Counted from the stretch's first letter, positions 9,124-18,582 are shown. The stretch: DNA of 64,000 nucleotides from Leisingera sp. S132 (GCF_025144465.1 NZ_CP083554.1:1-64000); one strand, 5' to 3'. The notes: generated by a model from the sequence alone, not told the origin. A program made the numbers and translations.

Positions 9124-11409
9124 ATGAAACGGACAAGCATTCTTTTCCAGATCGTGCTGTCGCTGCTGCTGGCGGCTTCGGCTGTCGGCTTGGTGGTCGG
9201 CGATCTGGCGCAGCGCCAGGAGGCGCAGCGGCTGGAAGAGCAGCTGGCGGAACAGGCGGATCTCACCGTTTCGCTGCTGAGCGGGCTGATGCTGGAATCG
9301 ATCATCGTCGAGGATGTGCCGGTGCTGGAAACCGGCCTGATCGAGGCCGTCACCCGCAAGCCGCAGATCGTGTCCATCCAGATCCGCAGCCCGGCAGGCA
9401 AACTGCTGGCGTCGGCTGAAGCGGCCGGCACGCCGCCTGACGGCGGCCGGGTCATGTATGAGCGGCCGATCGAGCTGGAAGGCGCGGTCTTCGGCACCAT
9501 GGTGGTCGAGTGGTCGACCCGGGAAGGCGAGGCGCTGGTGGCGGCCTCGGTGCGCCAGATCATCATCTGGACGGTGGTGCCGGTGCTGGTTCTGTCCTTT
9601 ATGGTGCTGCTGCTGGTGCATGGGCTGGCCCTGCGGCCGCTGCAGATGATCCACAAGCGGATGTCGGATGCGATTTCCGGCTTGCGCAGCCCGGCGGAAA
9701 GGCTGCCGTGGTACGCCTCGCGGGAGTTCCGGGCGTTGGATTTCTCGGTTGGCGTGCTGGAGGAAACCTTTGCCGAGCGGGACGAGCGCGAATTTGCGCT
9801 GGAGCAGGCGCGCGAGACGGCGGATATCGCCAACCGGGCGAAATCGGAATTCCTTGCCAATATGAGCCATGAGATCCGCACGCCGATGAACGGGGTCATC
9901 GGCATGGCGGAACTGCTGCAGGAAACCAGGCTGGACGAAGACCAGCAGATGTATGCGGAGACGATCTCCAAGTCGGGGTCCGCCCTGCTGACAATCATCA
10001 ACGATATCCTGAATTTCTCCAAGATCGAGGCCGGCAAGGTCGAATTCAGCATCGAAGCCTTCAACCTGCAGACTGCGGTCGAAGACGTGGTCACCCTGCT
10101 GTCGCCGAAGGCGGCGGAGAAGGGGGTCGAGATCACCATGCGCTATGACCCGGCCTTGCCCGAAGTGTTTGAAGGCGATGCCGGCCGGATCCGGCAGGTG
10201 ATCACCAATGTGGCGGGCAATGCCGTCAAGTTCACCCGCGAGGGGTATGTTTATATCGAGGTGACCGGGCAGCTGCAGGACTCCGGCAGCCACATGCTGC
10301 AGCTGCAGGTGCGCGACACCGGCATTGGCATTGAGCCGGCCCGTGTGGGCAAGATCTTCCGGGCCTTCGAGCAGGCCGACAACGCCGCCACCCGGAACTT
10401 TGAGGGCACCGGTCTGGGGCTGGCGATCACCTCCCGGCTGCTGGCGCTGATGGGCGGATCGGTGCAGGTGGAGTCGGAGCCCGGCAAAGGGTCCGTGTTC
10501 ACAATCCGCGTTCCGCTGCGGGCCGGCGGCCGCCCTGAAGCCGCGCCGGCGGGACGCCCGCAGAATTTCGCCGGGCTGCAGGGCCTGCTAGTGGATGATC
10601 TGGAGCTGAACCGGGTGATCCTGTCGGAACGGCTGAGCACCTGGGGGGTGTCCTGCACCCTGGCGGCATCTGCGCATGAGGGGCTGGAAATCCTGGCGGA
10701 TGCGCAGCTGGACGGGCGCCGGTTCGATTTTATTGTTCTGGACTACCAGATGCCGGCCATGGACGGGCGCGCCCTTGCGGCGCGGATCCGGTCGATGCCA
10801 GGCTTTGAGGCGGTGCCGCTGATCATCCTGTCGTCCGTGGAGCACGCGCTGAGCCGGGCCGACTGCGAGGCAATCGGAACCTGCGAATTCGCGCTGAAAC
10901 CGGTGCGGTCTGTGCAGCTGCGGCAGGTGCTTGAACGGGTGCTGAGCCTGCCGCCCGCCCGCAATGCGGACCCGGGTCCGGGCCGCAACGCCGGGCCGGG
11001 GTTGCCGGAACGCCGCCTGAAGCTGCTGCTTGCCGAGGACAACCGCACCAATCAGCTGGTGGTGACCAAGATGCTGAAGGATGCGCCGCTGGATATCACA
11101 ATTGCCAGGAACGGCATTGAGGCGGTGGCGCAGTTCCGCGCCGAACGGCCCGATATCGTGCTGATGGACATGATGATGCCGGAGATGGACGGGCTGGAAG
11201 CCACCACCCAGATGCGCCGGATCGAGGCCGCAGGCGGGGGCAAATGCCCGATCGTTGCGCTGACCGCCAACGCGCTGCAGGCGCACCGGGAAAAGTGCCT
11301 GCAGGCGGGCATGGACGACTTCCTGAGCAAGCCGATCAACAAGAAAGCCCTGACAGATGCGATCAGCAAATGGACGGGGGCCCCGGACCTGCAGCGCACG
11401 GGCAGCTGA
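9124..11409 (+). CDS. Hybrid sensor histidine kinase with two receiver domains
   Basis: This 761-residue inner-membrane kinase has a first membrane helix at about 7-27, a short periplasmic part to about 142 and a second helix at about 145-168. A linker leads to a HisKA domain with [11 protein letters not shown] and phospho-accepting His249. The ATPase domain shows [21 protein letters not shown] and GTGLGLAI. The first receiver has VLDYQMP with Asp540. The second has [11 protein letters not shown] with Asp682, preceded by AEDN. No Hpt or output domain is present, so a separate phosphotransfer protein is presumably needed. It lies 17 bases after the PhnD-like binding protein gene, so the two are probably co-transcribed and the binding protein may feed its periplasmic domain. 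The ribosome-binding site is weak. Confidence 0.9.
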   Translation: MKRTSILFQIVLSLLLAASAVGLVVGDLAQRQEAQRLEEQLAEQADLTVSLLSGLMLESIIVEDVPVLETGLIEAVTRKPQIVSIQIRSPAGKLLASAEAAGTPPDGGRVMYERPIELEGAVFGTMVVEWSTREGEALVAASVRQIIIWTVVPVLVLSFMVLLLVHGLALRPLQMIHKRMSDAISGLRSPAERLPWYASREFRALDFSVGVLEETFAERDEREFALEQARETADIANRAKSEFLANMSHEIRTPMNGVIGMAELLQETRLDEDQQMYAETISKSGSALLTIINDILNFSKIEAGKVEFSIEAFNLQTAVEDVVTLLSPKAAEKGVEITMRYDPALPEVFEGDAGRIRQVITNVAGNAVKFTREGYVYIEVTGQLQDSGSHMLQLQVRDTGIGIEPARVGKIFRAFEQADNAATRNFEGTGLGLAITSRLLALMGGSVQVESEPGKGSVFTIRVPLRAGGRPEAAPAGRPQNFAGLQGLLVDDLELNRVILSERLSTWGVSCTLAASAHEGLEILADAQLDGRRFDFIVLDYQMPAMDGRALAARIRSMPGFEAVPLIILSSVEHALSRADCEAIGTCEFALKPVRSVQLRQVLERVLSLPPARNADPGPGRNAGPGLPERRLKLLLAEDNRTNQLVVTKMLKDAPLDITIARNGIEAVAQFRAERPDIVLMDMMMPEMDGLEATTQMRRIEAAGGGKCPIVALTANALQAHREKCLQAGMDDFLSKPINKKALTDAISKWTGAPDLQRTGS

Positions 11410-11487
11410 CCTCTGCGGCAGCCGGGCGGCGGAGCGTCTGATGGAAACCGTGCGGCAGGGTGCCGGCGGAGGGTTCTGCGTCCGGCC

Positions 11488-12294
11488 CTAGCCGCGGCGG
11501 CGCTGCAGCAGCAGCCCGGTCAGGCTGGAAGCTGCGAACAGCCCGGCAGCAAAGCAGACGATGCTGGGGCCTGCGGGCGTATCCAGCACAAAGGCCAGCT
11601 GCAGCCCGCCGGTGGCCGCCAGCATCCCCAGCAGACCGGCAACGGCCGCCATGCGTTCCGGTGTTGCGGCAAAGGGGCGGGCCGCGGCCGCCGGGATCAG
11701 CAGCATCGCGGCAATCAGCAGCACGCCCACCACCTTGATCGCCACCGCCACCACCAGCGCCAGCGCGATGGTCAGCACCATCTGCTCGCGCCGGGGGTCA
11801 ATGCCGGCGGCATGGGCCAGATCCGGGTTCAGGGTGGCGGTCAGCAGCGCCGACCAGCGCCACCACAGCAGCGCCAGCACCAGCACCGCACCGCCCCAGA
11901 TCACTGCCAGGTCTGCCCGGCCCACGGCCAGGATGTCGCCGAACAGATAGGCCATCAGGTCGATCCGCACCCCCTGCAGAAAGGAAACCGCAACCAGGCC
12001 GAAGGCGAGCGAGGAATGCGCCAGCACCCCCAGGAGCGTGTCCATGGCATAGCCGCGCCCTGCAAGAGCCGATACCGTGGTGGCCATCGCCAGCGCGGTG
12101 GCCAGCACACCGGCAAAAACCGAGACATCAAAGCTGAGCGCCAGCGCCACGCCGAGGATCGAGGCATGCGCGGTGGCGTCGCCGAAATAGGCCATCCGGC
12201 GCCAGACCACGAAACAGCCCAAGGGGGCGGCGGCCAGGGCCACGCCGATGCCCGCCAGCGCGGCGCGGATCAGGAAATCGTCAAGCAGGGTCAT
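11488..12294 (-). CDS. znuB: Zinc ABC transporter permease ZnuB
   Basis: This 268-residue membrane permease of the metal (ABC-3) family should form the channel of the high-affinity zinc importer with ZnuA and ZnuC. It has about eight hydrophobic segments. The family stretch RRMAYFGDATAHASILGVALAL lies near the N-terminus and LLIAAMLLIPAAAARPFA in the second half. Its ATG overlaps the znuC stop by 4 bases, so it is translationally coupled as the last gene of zur-znuC-znuB. It is convergent with the hybrid kinase gene. Confidence 0.93.
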   Translation of the reverse strand: MTLLDDFLIRAALAGIGVALAAAPLGCFVVWRRMAYFGDATAHASILGVALALSFDVSVFAGVLATALAMATTVSALAGRGYAMDTLLGVLAHSSLAFGLVAVSFLQGVRIDLMAYLFGDILAVGRADLAVIWGGAVLVLALLWWRWSALLTATLNPDLAHAAGIDPRREQMVLTIALALVVAVAIKVVGVLLIAAMLLIPAAAARPFAATPERMAAVAGLLGMLAATGGLQLAFVLDTPAGPSIVCFAAGLFAASSLTGLLLQRRRG

Positions 12295-13043
12295 TCCGCC
12301 GCCTCATGGTGGTGATCGTGTTTGCAGTCGTGGTCATGGCTGTGGTTGTGCTCATGCCGGTAGAGCGCCAGGGCGCCTTGGGTTCCGGTGCCGAACAGCG
12401 CCCGGTATTCCGGGGCAGAGGCAACATGCTCCGGGGCGCCCTCGCAGCAGACATGGCCATTGAGGCAGATCACCCGGTCGGAGGCCGCCATCACCACATG
12501 CAGCTCGTGGCTGACCATCAGCACAGCGCAGCCCAGGTCCTGGCGGACCTTCTCGATGCGCTGGTAAAAAGCGGCAGAGCCGGGCTGATCGAGGCCTTGG
12601 GTCGCCTCGTCCAGGATCAGCAGCTGCGGATTGCACAGCAGCGCGCGGGCCAGCAGCACCCGCTGGAACTGGCCGCCCGACAGGCTGGCCATCTGCCGTG
12701 CCGCCAGATCGCCGGCGCCGGCCTGCTGCAATGCCTCCGCGGCGCGGGCGTCAGACACACGGTCCGGCAGGCTGAGGAAGCGGCGCACCGTCAGCGGCAG
12801 GGTGGGGTCGATGTGCAATTTCTGCGGCACATAGCCGATGCGCAGCCCCGGCGCCCGGGTGACGCTGCCGCGGGAGGGTTTCAGCGCCCCGATCACGCTG
12901 CGCAAGAGGGTGGACTTGCCGGAGCCGTTGGGGCCGACAACAGTGACGATCTCACCCGGGGCAATCGACAGGCTGACACCGGACAGTACCGTGTTGCCGC
13001 CATGGGCGACGGTGAGGCCGTCCAGGGAAATCAGGCTGCTCAT
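12291..13043 (-). CDS. znuC: Zinc ABC transporter ATP-binding protein ZnuC
   Basis: This 250-residue ATPase has Walker A GPNGSGKST, signature LSGGQFQRVLLARALL and Walker B LLILDEAT. It should energise ZnuB for zinc import. The start at 13043 overlaps the zur stop by 4 bases (ATGA); a longer in-frame ORF to 13184 only reads through zur and is rejected. The C-terminus ends in a histidine-rich tail (about eleven His among the last 22 residues, HEHNHSHDHD and on), typical of ZnuC and possibly metal-binding. The order zur-znuC-znuB, divergent from znuA, is common in alphaproteobacteria. Confidence 0.93.
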   Translation of the reverse strand: MSSLISLDGLTVAHGGNTVLSGVSLSIAPGEIVTVVGPNGSGKSTLLRSVIGALKPSRGSVTRAPGLRIGYVPQKLHIDPTLPLTVRRFLSLPDRVSDARAAEALQQAGAGDLAARQMASLSGGQFQRVLLARALLCNPQLLILDEATQGLDQPGSAAFYQRIEKVRQDLGCAVLMVSHELHVVMAASDRVICLNGHVCCEGAPEHVASAPEYRALFGTGTQGALALYRHEHNHSHDHDCKHDHHHEAAE

Positions 13044-13522
13044 GCGGCGGGCTTCTCTTGGCATTTGGGGCACAGGCCCTCGGCCTCGATTACCGCGCGT
13101 TCGATCACGAAACCTGCGTCGCGGGCGGCCTGGCCGAGCTGGCCCTGGGTGGGTTCGCGCTGCGCTTCGGCCACGGCGTCGCAAGCGCGGCAGATCAGGA
13201 AGACCGGCGCGTGGCTCTCGCCCGGATGGGTGCAGGCGATGAAGGCGTTCAAGCGCTCGATCTTATGGGCAAAGCCGTTTTTGACCAGGAAATCCAGCGC
13301 GCGGTAGGCGACGGGCGGTTGCGAGCCAAGACCCTCTTCGCGCAGCCGGTCGAGGATTTCATAGGCCCCCAGCGCGCGGTGTTCCTGCAGCAGGATCTCC
13401 AGCACCCGGCGGCGGACCGGGGTGAACTGCAGGCCTTCGGCCCGGCACTGGGCGTCCACGGCGGCGATGCCGTCCTGGATGCAGCTGCTGTGGTCGTGCG
13501 GGGCAAAGCCGATGGAGTCCAT
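13040..13522 (-). CDS. zur: Zinc uptake regulator Zur (Fur family)
   Basis: This 160-residue Fur-family repressor has an N-terminal winged helix (LQFTPVRRRVLEILLQEHRALGAYEIL; PPVAYRALDFLVKNGFAHKIE) and a metal-binding C-terminal half. The structural zinc site is visible as CRAC and CPKC. His-rich residues near the N-terminus (PHDHSS) may add a ligand. With zinc bound, Zur should repress both its own operon (zur-znuCB) and znuA, which starts 100 bases away on the other strand. The genetic context with all three transporter genes makes Zur more likely than Fur or Mur. Confidence 0.92.
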   Translation of the reverse strand: MDSIGFAPHDHSSCIQDGIAAVDAQCRAEGLQFTPVRRRVLEILLQEHRALGAYEILDRLREEGLGSQPPVAYRALDFLVKNGFAHKIERLNAFIACTHPGESHAPVFLICRACDAVAEAQREPTQGQLGQAARDAGFVIERAVIEAEGLCPKCQEKPAA

Positions 13523-13563
13523 GTCCGGGGTCCTTTGAGGCGGCGGCGGATTTACCGCTTGAT

Positions 13564-13580
13564 ATGTTATGTTATGACGT
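13564..13580. promoter_or_regulatory. Candidate Zur operator
   Basis: The zur-znuA intergenic region holds an imperfect inverted repeat ATGTTAT-GTT-ATGACGT (5 of 7 positions symmetric). It resembles the AT-rich TGTTATA-type Fur/Zur boxes of proteobacteria. It lies between the divergent starts at 13522 and 13623, where one Zur dimer could shut both promoters. A second TGTTATAA-like stretch follows at about 13597-13604. Confidence 0.55.
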
Positions 13581-13622
13581 TTATCAAGCCGCGTGATGTT
13601 ATAAGATTACATGGAGTGTGTC

Positions 13623-14744
13623 ATGCGGAAACCGGGGATGTGGACAGCCAGCGCGGCGGCCTTGCTGGCCGGGGCAGGGGCCGTGGCGGCAGAAGTGCCG
13701 CGTGTCGCGGCGGATATTGCGCCGGTGCACGGGCTGGTGGCGCGGGTGATGCAGGGGCTGGGTGAGCCAGCGCTGGTGGTGCCGCCCGGGGCCTCGCCGC
13801 ATGGCTATGCGATGCGCCCCTCGGAAGCGCGGGCGCTGGATCAGGCGGATCTTGTGTTCTGGCTGGGCGAGGCGCTGACCCCCTGGCTGGAAGCCCCGCT
13901 GGAAGAGCTGGCCGGCGATGCGCACAGGATTGAACTGCTGGAGGCTAGGGGCACCACGGTGCTGCCGTTCCGCGAGGGCGCACGGTTTGAGGCGCATGAT
14001 CATGGTGAGCATGACAATCACGGTCATCAGGAGCACGCCGGCGGCCATGAGGGTCATGCGGAACACGGTGAACATGGCGATCACGCCGAGGGGCATGAGG
14101 ATCATGACGGGCATGGTGATGGCCATGAGGGTCATGCGGATCATGACGGCCATGATCACGGGGCGCATACCAGCGCAGAAGGCCACGGCGGCCGTGAAGG
14201 CCACGAAGAGCATGCCCATGGCCATCACCATGAGGGCGCTGATCCGCATGCCTGGCTGCTGCCGGCCAATGCGCAGGTGTGGCTGGACGTGATCGCAGAA
14301 GAGCTGGCAGAGCATGACCCGGATAATGCGGCGGCCTACCGGGCCAATGCCGAGGCCGGCAAGCAGGAGATCGCGGAAACCGTTGCAACCGTCTCGGCCC
14401 AGCTGGCGCCGTTCCAGGACAAGCCGTTCATCGTGTTCCACGATGCCTACCAGTATTTCGAGCAGGGCTTTGGCCTGCAGGCCGCCGGGGCGATCTCGCT
14501 GAGCGATGCGGTGAAGCCGAGCCCGGCGCGGGTTGCTGAAATCCGGGATGTGGTGGCGGATCGGAAAGTGGCCTGCGTGTTCTCGGAGCCGCAGTTCAAC
14601 CCGGGGCTGGTTGCCACCGTGCTGGAAGGCACTGGGGCTGGAACTGCGGTGCTGGATCCGCTGGGGGCAGGGCTGGAGCCGGGGGCTGGCTTTTATCCGG
14701 CGCTGCTGCAGGACATCGGCGCGGCGATTGCCGGTTGCGAGTAA
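13623..14744 (+). CDS. znuA: Zinc ABC transporter substrate-binding protein ZnuA
   Basis: This 373-residue periplasmic zinc-binding protein has a signal peptide (basic start, hydrophobic core, cleavage near VAA-EVP). The three zinc-ligand histidines appear in DIAPVHGLV (His36), ASPHGYAM (His60) and DPHAWLLP (His209). Between the second and third lies a very long histidine/aspartate/glutamate-rich loop (about 125-203), longer than in most ZnuA proteins and thought to collect zinc. The start at 13623 has GGAG 6 bases upstream; an ATG at 13611 is less well placed. It is divergent from zur-znuCB and ends at a terminator hairpin. Confidence 0.94.
   Translation: MRKPGMWTASAAALLAGAGAVAAEVPRVAADIAPVHGLVARVMQGLGEPALVVPPGASPHGYAMRPSEARALDQADLVFWLGEALTPWLEAPLEELAGDAHRIELLEARGTTVLPFREGARFEAHDHGEHDNHGHQEHAGGHEGHAEHGEHGDHAEGHEDHDGHGDGHEGHADHDGHDHGAHTSAEGHGGREGHEEHAHGHHHEGADPHAWLLPANAQVWLDVIAEELAEHDPDNAAAYRANAEAGKQEIAETVATVSAQLAPFQDKPFIVFHDAYQYFEQGFGLQAAGAISLSDAVKPSPARVAEIRDVVADRKVACVFSEPQFNPGLVATVLEGTGAGTAVLDPLGAGLEPGAGFYPALLQDIGAAIAGCE
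13995..14231 (+). repeat. Low-complexity His-rich coding segment in znuA
   Basis: About 79 codons encode mostly His, Gly, Glu, Asp and Ala (GHEGHAEHGEHGDHAEGHEDH-type runs). At the DNA level this appears as degenerate CATGAxGGxCAT repeats. Such segments vary in length by slippage between relatives. It also creates spurious ORFs on the other strand. Confidence 0.85.
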
Positions 14745-14749
14745 ATGAG

Positions 14750-14775
14750 GGCGGGCCGCCGGGTCCGCCTTTTTT
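14750..14775 (+). terminator. Rho-independent terminator after znuA
   Basis: GGCGGGCC (14750-14757) pairs with GGTCCGCC (14762-14769, one G-U pair) around a GCCG loop and is followed by TTTTTT. It starts 6 bases past the znuA stop. The T run overlaps the stop codon of the convergent oxidase gene by two bases. Confidence 0.85.
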
Positions 14776-16045
14776 ATCTGTCGCTGATCAGATGGGTGAG
14801 CGTGGCGCCGGTCTCATAGTAGGCGCTGCGCAGGCCAGCGAATGACAGGCTGTGGCCTGTGGCCGGCGGCACAGGCAGGCAGGCGCTGTCCGCGCTCAGC
14901 AGCGCCTCAGCGAGGCGCGCGCCAAACAAAGTGCCGGGGCCGATGCCGCGGCCGGAATAGCCGAAACAGGCATAGCCGCCCTGCAGGTCCAGGATCTTGG
15001 GCAGGTGTTCGGAGGTCATGGCGATGCGGCCATGCCAGTGGCTGCGCAGGGCTGCGTCTTTGAGCTCCGGGTACAGCGCGGCCAGTTTGCGGGGCAGCCA
15101 GCTGCGGTGCAGGGCGCTGCCGAAATGGCTGAGCGCGCCCATGCCGCCGATCACCAGCCGCCCGGCCTGATCCAGCCGCCAGGACGACATCACCAGCGCG
15201 GTGTCCCAGCAGCCTTCCTTCATTGGCAGGATCTTGTCCAGCAGCGGGCCGGGCAGCGGATCGGTGGCGGCCTGGAAATAATGCACCGGGATGACCTGCG
15301 GCGTGCTGTAGCCGGAGATCTCGCGGGCGTAGGCATTGGTGGCCATGATCAGATGCTTGGCGCGGAGGCTGCCCTTGGGCGTTGCCACATGCCAAGTGGG
15401 GCCTTCACGGCTTATGGCGGTGGCAGGCGATTGCGCGTGGATCTTCGCGCCCGCCGCGGCGGCAGCGCGGGCAAGGCCGCGCGCATAGGCCAGCGGCTGG
15501 ATGGTGCCCGCGCGCGGGTCGAACAGGGCGCCGTGCACGGCCTCGGATCCGGTGCGCTGAATGGCGTCTTCGCGCGGCAGCAGTTCGACCGGGGCGCCGA
15601 TGGCGGTGAGCTGCGCGTGGCGGCGCTGCAGGTCTTTCATGCCGGCGGGCGCGTGGGCGCAGTGCAGGGTGCCGCTGTTTTCCGCCTCGCATCGGATGGC
15701 GTGTTTTTTGATCAGCGAGAACACCATCTCCGGGGCGCCTGCCAGCAGTTCTGACAGGCGGCTGCCGGTCTCGGCGCCCAATGCGGCGTTGATGTCCTCG
15801 GGCGGCAGCCAGAGGCCGGCATTGGCCAGCCCCACATTGCGCCCCGACCCGCCGCTGCCGATCTCCTCCGCTTCAATGAGGATGGCCGAGGCACCCAGTT
15901 CCGCGGCCTTCAGCGCCGCGGCGCAGCCGGTGTAGCCGCCGCCGATCACCACGAGGTCGGCCGTAACCTCCCCGATGAGTTCCGGGAAGGCGGGGTTTTC
16001 CTGGCAGGTTTGGTGCCAGAGGCCGGACGCCAGGTCAGATGTCAA
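14774..16045 (-). CDS. FAD-dependent amine/imino-acid oxidase, probable L-pipecolate oxidase
   Basis: This 423-residue DAO-family flavoprotein has the FAD-binding motif VVIGGGYTGCAAALKAAELGA near the N-terminus, then SGGSGRNVGLANAG. The C-terminal ACFGYSGRGIGPGTLFG motif contacts FAD. The family includes gamma-glutamylputrescine oxidase and AmaA L-pipecolate oxidase. The neighbouring alpha-aminoadipate semialdehyde dehydrogenase favours pipecolate, with the product piperideine-6-carboxylate handed to that enzyme. No ATG lies near the expected start. TTG at 16045 has AGGGG 7 bases upstream and overlaps the dehydrogenase gene by 11 bases, so I prefer it to TTG at 16063. The substrate call is inference from context. 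Confidence 0.75.
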   Translation of the reverse strand: MTSDLASGLWHQTCQENPAFPELIGEVTADLVVIGGGYTGCAAALKAAELGASAILIEAEEIGSGGSGRNVGLANAGLWLPPEDINAALGAETGSRLSELLAGAPEMVFSLIKKHAIRCEAENSGTLHCAHAPAGMKDLQRRHAQLTAIGAPVELLPREDAIQRTGSEAVHGALFDPRAGTIQPLAYARGLARAAAAAGAKIHAQSPATAISREGPTWHVATPKGSLRAKHLIMATNAYAREISGYSTPQVIPVHYFQAATDPLPGPLLDKILPMKEGCWDTALVMSSWRLDQAGRLVIGGMGALSHFGSALHRSWLPRKLAALYPELKDAALRSHWHGRIAMTSEHLPKILDLQGGYACFGYSGRGIGPGTLFGARLAEALLSADSACLPVPPATGHSLSFAGLRSAYYETGATLTHLISDR

Positions 16046-17537
16046 ACTTGATCCCCTGAGCAAGCGGCAGCGCGCGTGAATAGTTCACGGTGTTGGTCTG
16101 CCGGCGCATGTACCCTTTCCAGGCGTCGGAGCCGCTTTCACGGCCGCCGCCCGTCTCCTTCTCGCCCCCGAAAGCGCCGCCGATTTCCGCGCCGGAGGGG
16201 CCGATGTTCACATTGGCAATACCGCAGTCGGAGCCCGCTGCCGAGAGGAAATATTCGGTTTCGCGCACGTCGGTGGAGAAGATGCAGGAGGAGAGGCCCT
16301 GCGGCACTTCGTTCTGCATTTCAATGGCTTGGCCGAGGTCTGAATACTTCACCACATAGAGGATCGGGGCGAAGGTTTCGGTGTGCATGATCGCCGTCTG
16401 GGCGGGCATTTCGACAATCGCCGGGTGCACATAGGCCGCATCCCCGTGGCTGTCCGCCAGCGCGCGGGTGCCGCCGTGAACGGTGCCGCCTTCGGCCTTG
16501 GCGCGGCCCAGTGCGCTGGTCATCGCATCCAGCGCGGCGCGGTCGATCAGCGGGCCGACCAGGGTTCCATCGGCCAGCGGATCGCCGATGGGCAGGCCCT
16601 CGTAGGCCTTGATCAGGCGCGGGATCAGCGCGTCATAAATACCTTCATGCACAATCAGGCGGCGGAGCGACGTGCAGCGCTGGCCGGCGGTGCCGACGGC
16701 GGAGAACACGATGGCGCGCAGGGCCATTTCCAGATCGGCGGAGGGCGCCACGATCATTGCGTTGTTGCCGCCCAGTTCCAGAATGGTGCGGCCGAGGCGT
16801 TTCGACATATCCCCCGCAACCGCCTTGCCCATTGGAACAGAGCCGGTGGCGGAGATGATGGCGACGTCCTTGGAGGCGGTCAGCGCCTCGCCCAGATCAC
16901 GCTCGCCGATCAGCACCTGGATCAGGCCCTCGGGCGCGTCCCCGCCAAAGGCCGCCATGGCGCGGTCGCAGATTTTCTGCACGGCCAGCGCGGTGAGCGG
17001 GGTTTTCTCTGACGGTTTCCAGATCACCGGATCGCCGCAGACCAGTGCCAGCGCGGCGTTCCAGCACCAGGGGGCGACGGGGAAGTTGAAGGCGGTGATG
17101 ATGCCGCAGGTGCCCATCGGATGCCAGCTCTCGCGCATGGCGTGGCCGGGGCGTTCGGACGCGATGGTGAGGCCGTAGAGCTGGCGCGACAGGCCCACCG
17201 CGAAGTCGCAGATGTCGATCATCTCCTGCACTTCGCCCAGGCCCTCCTGGTAGATCTTGCCGCATTCCAGGGTGACAAGGCGGCCCAGGTTTTCCTTTTC
17301 GCGGCGCAGCTCCTCACCCAGCAGGCGCACCAGTTCACCGCGGCGCGGGGCCGGCACCAGGCGCCAGGACTTGAAGGCAGCCTTGGCAGCGGCGATCTGC
17401 GCTTGGGCTTCTGCCGCGGAGTGGGTTTTCAGGCGGGCGATTTCGCTGCCGTCTACCGGCGTGGTGACAGAGAGGCTGCCGCCGGATAGTTCGGATTGGG
17501 TGAGGCCAGCGGCGGCGAGGATGGCGGAATGGGGCAT
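16035..17537 (-). CDS. amaB: Alpha-aminoadipate semialdehyde / L-piperidine-6-carboxylate dehydrogenase
   Basis: This 500-residue aldehyde dehydrogenase belongs to the ALDH7 (antiquitin) type. It oxidises alpha-aminoadipate semialdehyde to alpha-aminoadipate with NAD+ in lysine/pipecolate catabolism. The ALDH7-specific active-site segment GTAGQRCTSLRRL holds the catalytic cysteine, TILELGGNNA holds the general-base glutamate, and the C-terminal GGAFGGEKETGGGRESGSDAW is also typical. The ATG at 17537 is preceded by AAAGGA. The gene is upstream of, and overlapping, the FAD oxidase, giving a two-step pathway in one transcript. It is divergent from two LysR genes, one of which may control it. Confidence 0.87.
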   Translation of the reverse strand: MPHSAILAAAGLTQSELSGGSLSVTTPVDGSEIARLKTHSAAEAQAQIAAAKAAFKSWRLVPAPRRGELVRLLGEELRREKENLGRLVTLECGKIYQEGLGEVQEMIDICDFAVGLSRQLYGLTIASERPGHAMRESWHPMGTCGIITAFNFPVAPWCWNAALALVCGDPVIWKPSEKTPLTALAVQKICDRAMAAFGGDAPEGLIQVLIGERDLGEALTASKDVAIISATGSVPMGKAVAGDMSKRLGRTILELGGNNAMIVAPSADLEMALRAIVFSAVGTAGQRCTSLRRLIVHEGIYDALIPRLIKAYEGLPIGDPLADGTLVGPLIDRAALDAMTSALGRAKAEGGTVHGGTRALADSHGDAAYVHPAIVEMPAQTAIMHTETFAPILYVVKYSDLGQAIEMQNEVPQGLSSCIFSTDVRETEYFLSAAGSDCGIANVNIGPSGAEIGGAFGGEKETGGGRESGSDAWKGYMRRQTNTVNYSRALPLAQGIKFDI

Positions 17538-17690
17538 GTCGAAATCCTTTTGATGCGAGGGCAGGGCATGAGCAAAACTTTAGCCTGATTTGCGCCGATG
17601 TCCTGCCGGGCGTCGGTCTGATATAGAAATTGCACCCTGCGTTCCGGATTGCTATTGAAACTAAATCCTGAAGCTATGAGCTAAGATCAT

Positions 17691-18581
17691 ATGATTGCCC
17701 CGCGCCGCTTTCTGCCCTCGATCCCGTCGCTCTTGGCGCTGGAGGCCGTGGACCGGCTGGGCAGCGCCTCGGCGGCGGCAGAGGATCTGTCGCTGACGCA
17801 AAGCGCCATCAGCCGCCAGCTGAAGCAGCTGGAGGAGCAGATGGGGGTCGATCTGATTGCCCGCGATCAGATGCGGATGCAGCTGACACCGGCTGGCACG
17901 GGATTTGCCAAGGAGGCGCGGGCGATCCTGACCCGGCTGGCGCAGGCCTCGGTCAAGCTGCGGGCCAACCCGGACGGCGGCAGTTTCACCCTGTCGATCC
18001 TGCCGTCCTTTGGCCTGCATTGGCTGGCGCCGCGGCTGAAGGATTTTGCCGCGTCCCATCCCGGCATCACCGTGAACCTGCACACCCACAACCTGCCGTT
18101 CAGCTTTGACGCGGGGACGGCGCAGGCGGCGATCCACTACGGCACCCGGGACTGGCCGGGGGTGGAGTATCTGCCGCTGATGCCGAAACATGTGCTGCCG
18201 GTCTGCGCGCCGGGGCTGATGGCGGGGCCGGTGGCCAGCCCGGCGGAGCTGCTGGATTATCCGCTGCTGCACCTTGAAACCCATCCCGACTGCTGGGAGC
18301 AGTGGTTTCACCTGCACGATGTGCCGGCGGTGAAGCTGCGGGGGATGCTGTTTGACCAGTCGTCTGCGATGACGCAGGGCGCGGTGCATGGGCTGGGGGT
18401 GGCGCTGCTGCCGGATTTTCTGGCCGAAAACGAGATTGCGCAGGGGCGGCTGGCGCTGGCGATGGAGGGCGATGCGGTGAGTCTGGGCGAGTATTTCCTG
18501 GTCTGGCCGGCGGATCAGGCGGAGGACTATCCGCTGATCAAGTTCCGCGAGTGGCTGATGGCTCAGCTGGAGGAGACCTGA
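17691..18581 (+). CDS. LysR family transcriptional regulator (GcvA-like)
   Basis: This 296-residue regulator has an N-terminal LysR helix-turn-helix (SLLALEAVDRLGSASAAAEDLSLTQSAISRQLKQLEEQMG) and a substrate-binding domain starting near GSFTLSILPSFGLHWLAPRL, as in GcvA-type regulators. It is divergent from the alpha-aminoadipate semialdehyde dehydrogenase gene across a 153-base gap, making that operon its likely target, probably with a lysine-pathway intermediate as effector (inference). A second LysR gene follows after one base. Confidence 0.9.
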   Translation: MIAPRRFLPSIPSLLALEAVDRLGSASAAAEDLSLTQSAISRQLKQLEEQMGVDLIARDQMRMQLTPAGTGFAKEARAILTRLAQASVKLRANPDGGSFTLSILPSFGLHWLAPRLKDFAASHPGITVNLHTHNLPFSFDAGTAQAAIHYGTRDWPGVEYLPLMPKHVLPVCAPGLMAGPVASPAELLDYPLLHLETHPDCWEQWFHLHDVPAVKLRGMLFDQSSAMTQGAVHGLGVALLPDFLAENEIAQGRLALAMEGDAVSLGEYFLVWPADQAEDYPLIKFREWLMAQLEET

Positions 18582-18582
18582 C

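Noticed and set aside
13564-13604. Two TGTTAT-like elements considered as two separate Zur boxes
   Set aside because: Only the first forms a reasonable inverted repeat; the second is a single half-site, so only one operator is listed.
13945-14388. His/Arg-rich open frames opposite and beside the znuA loop
   Set aside because: They arise from the repetitive His-codon segment of znuA read in other frames.
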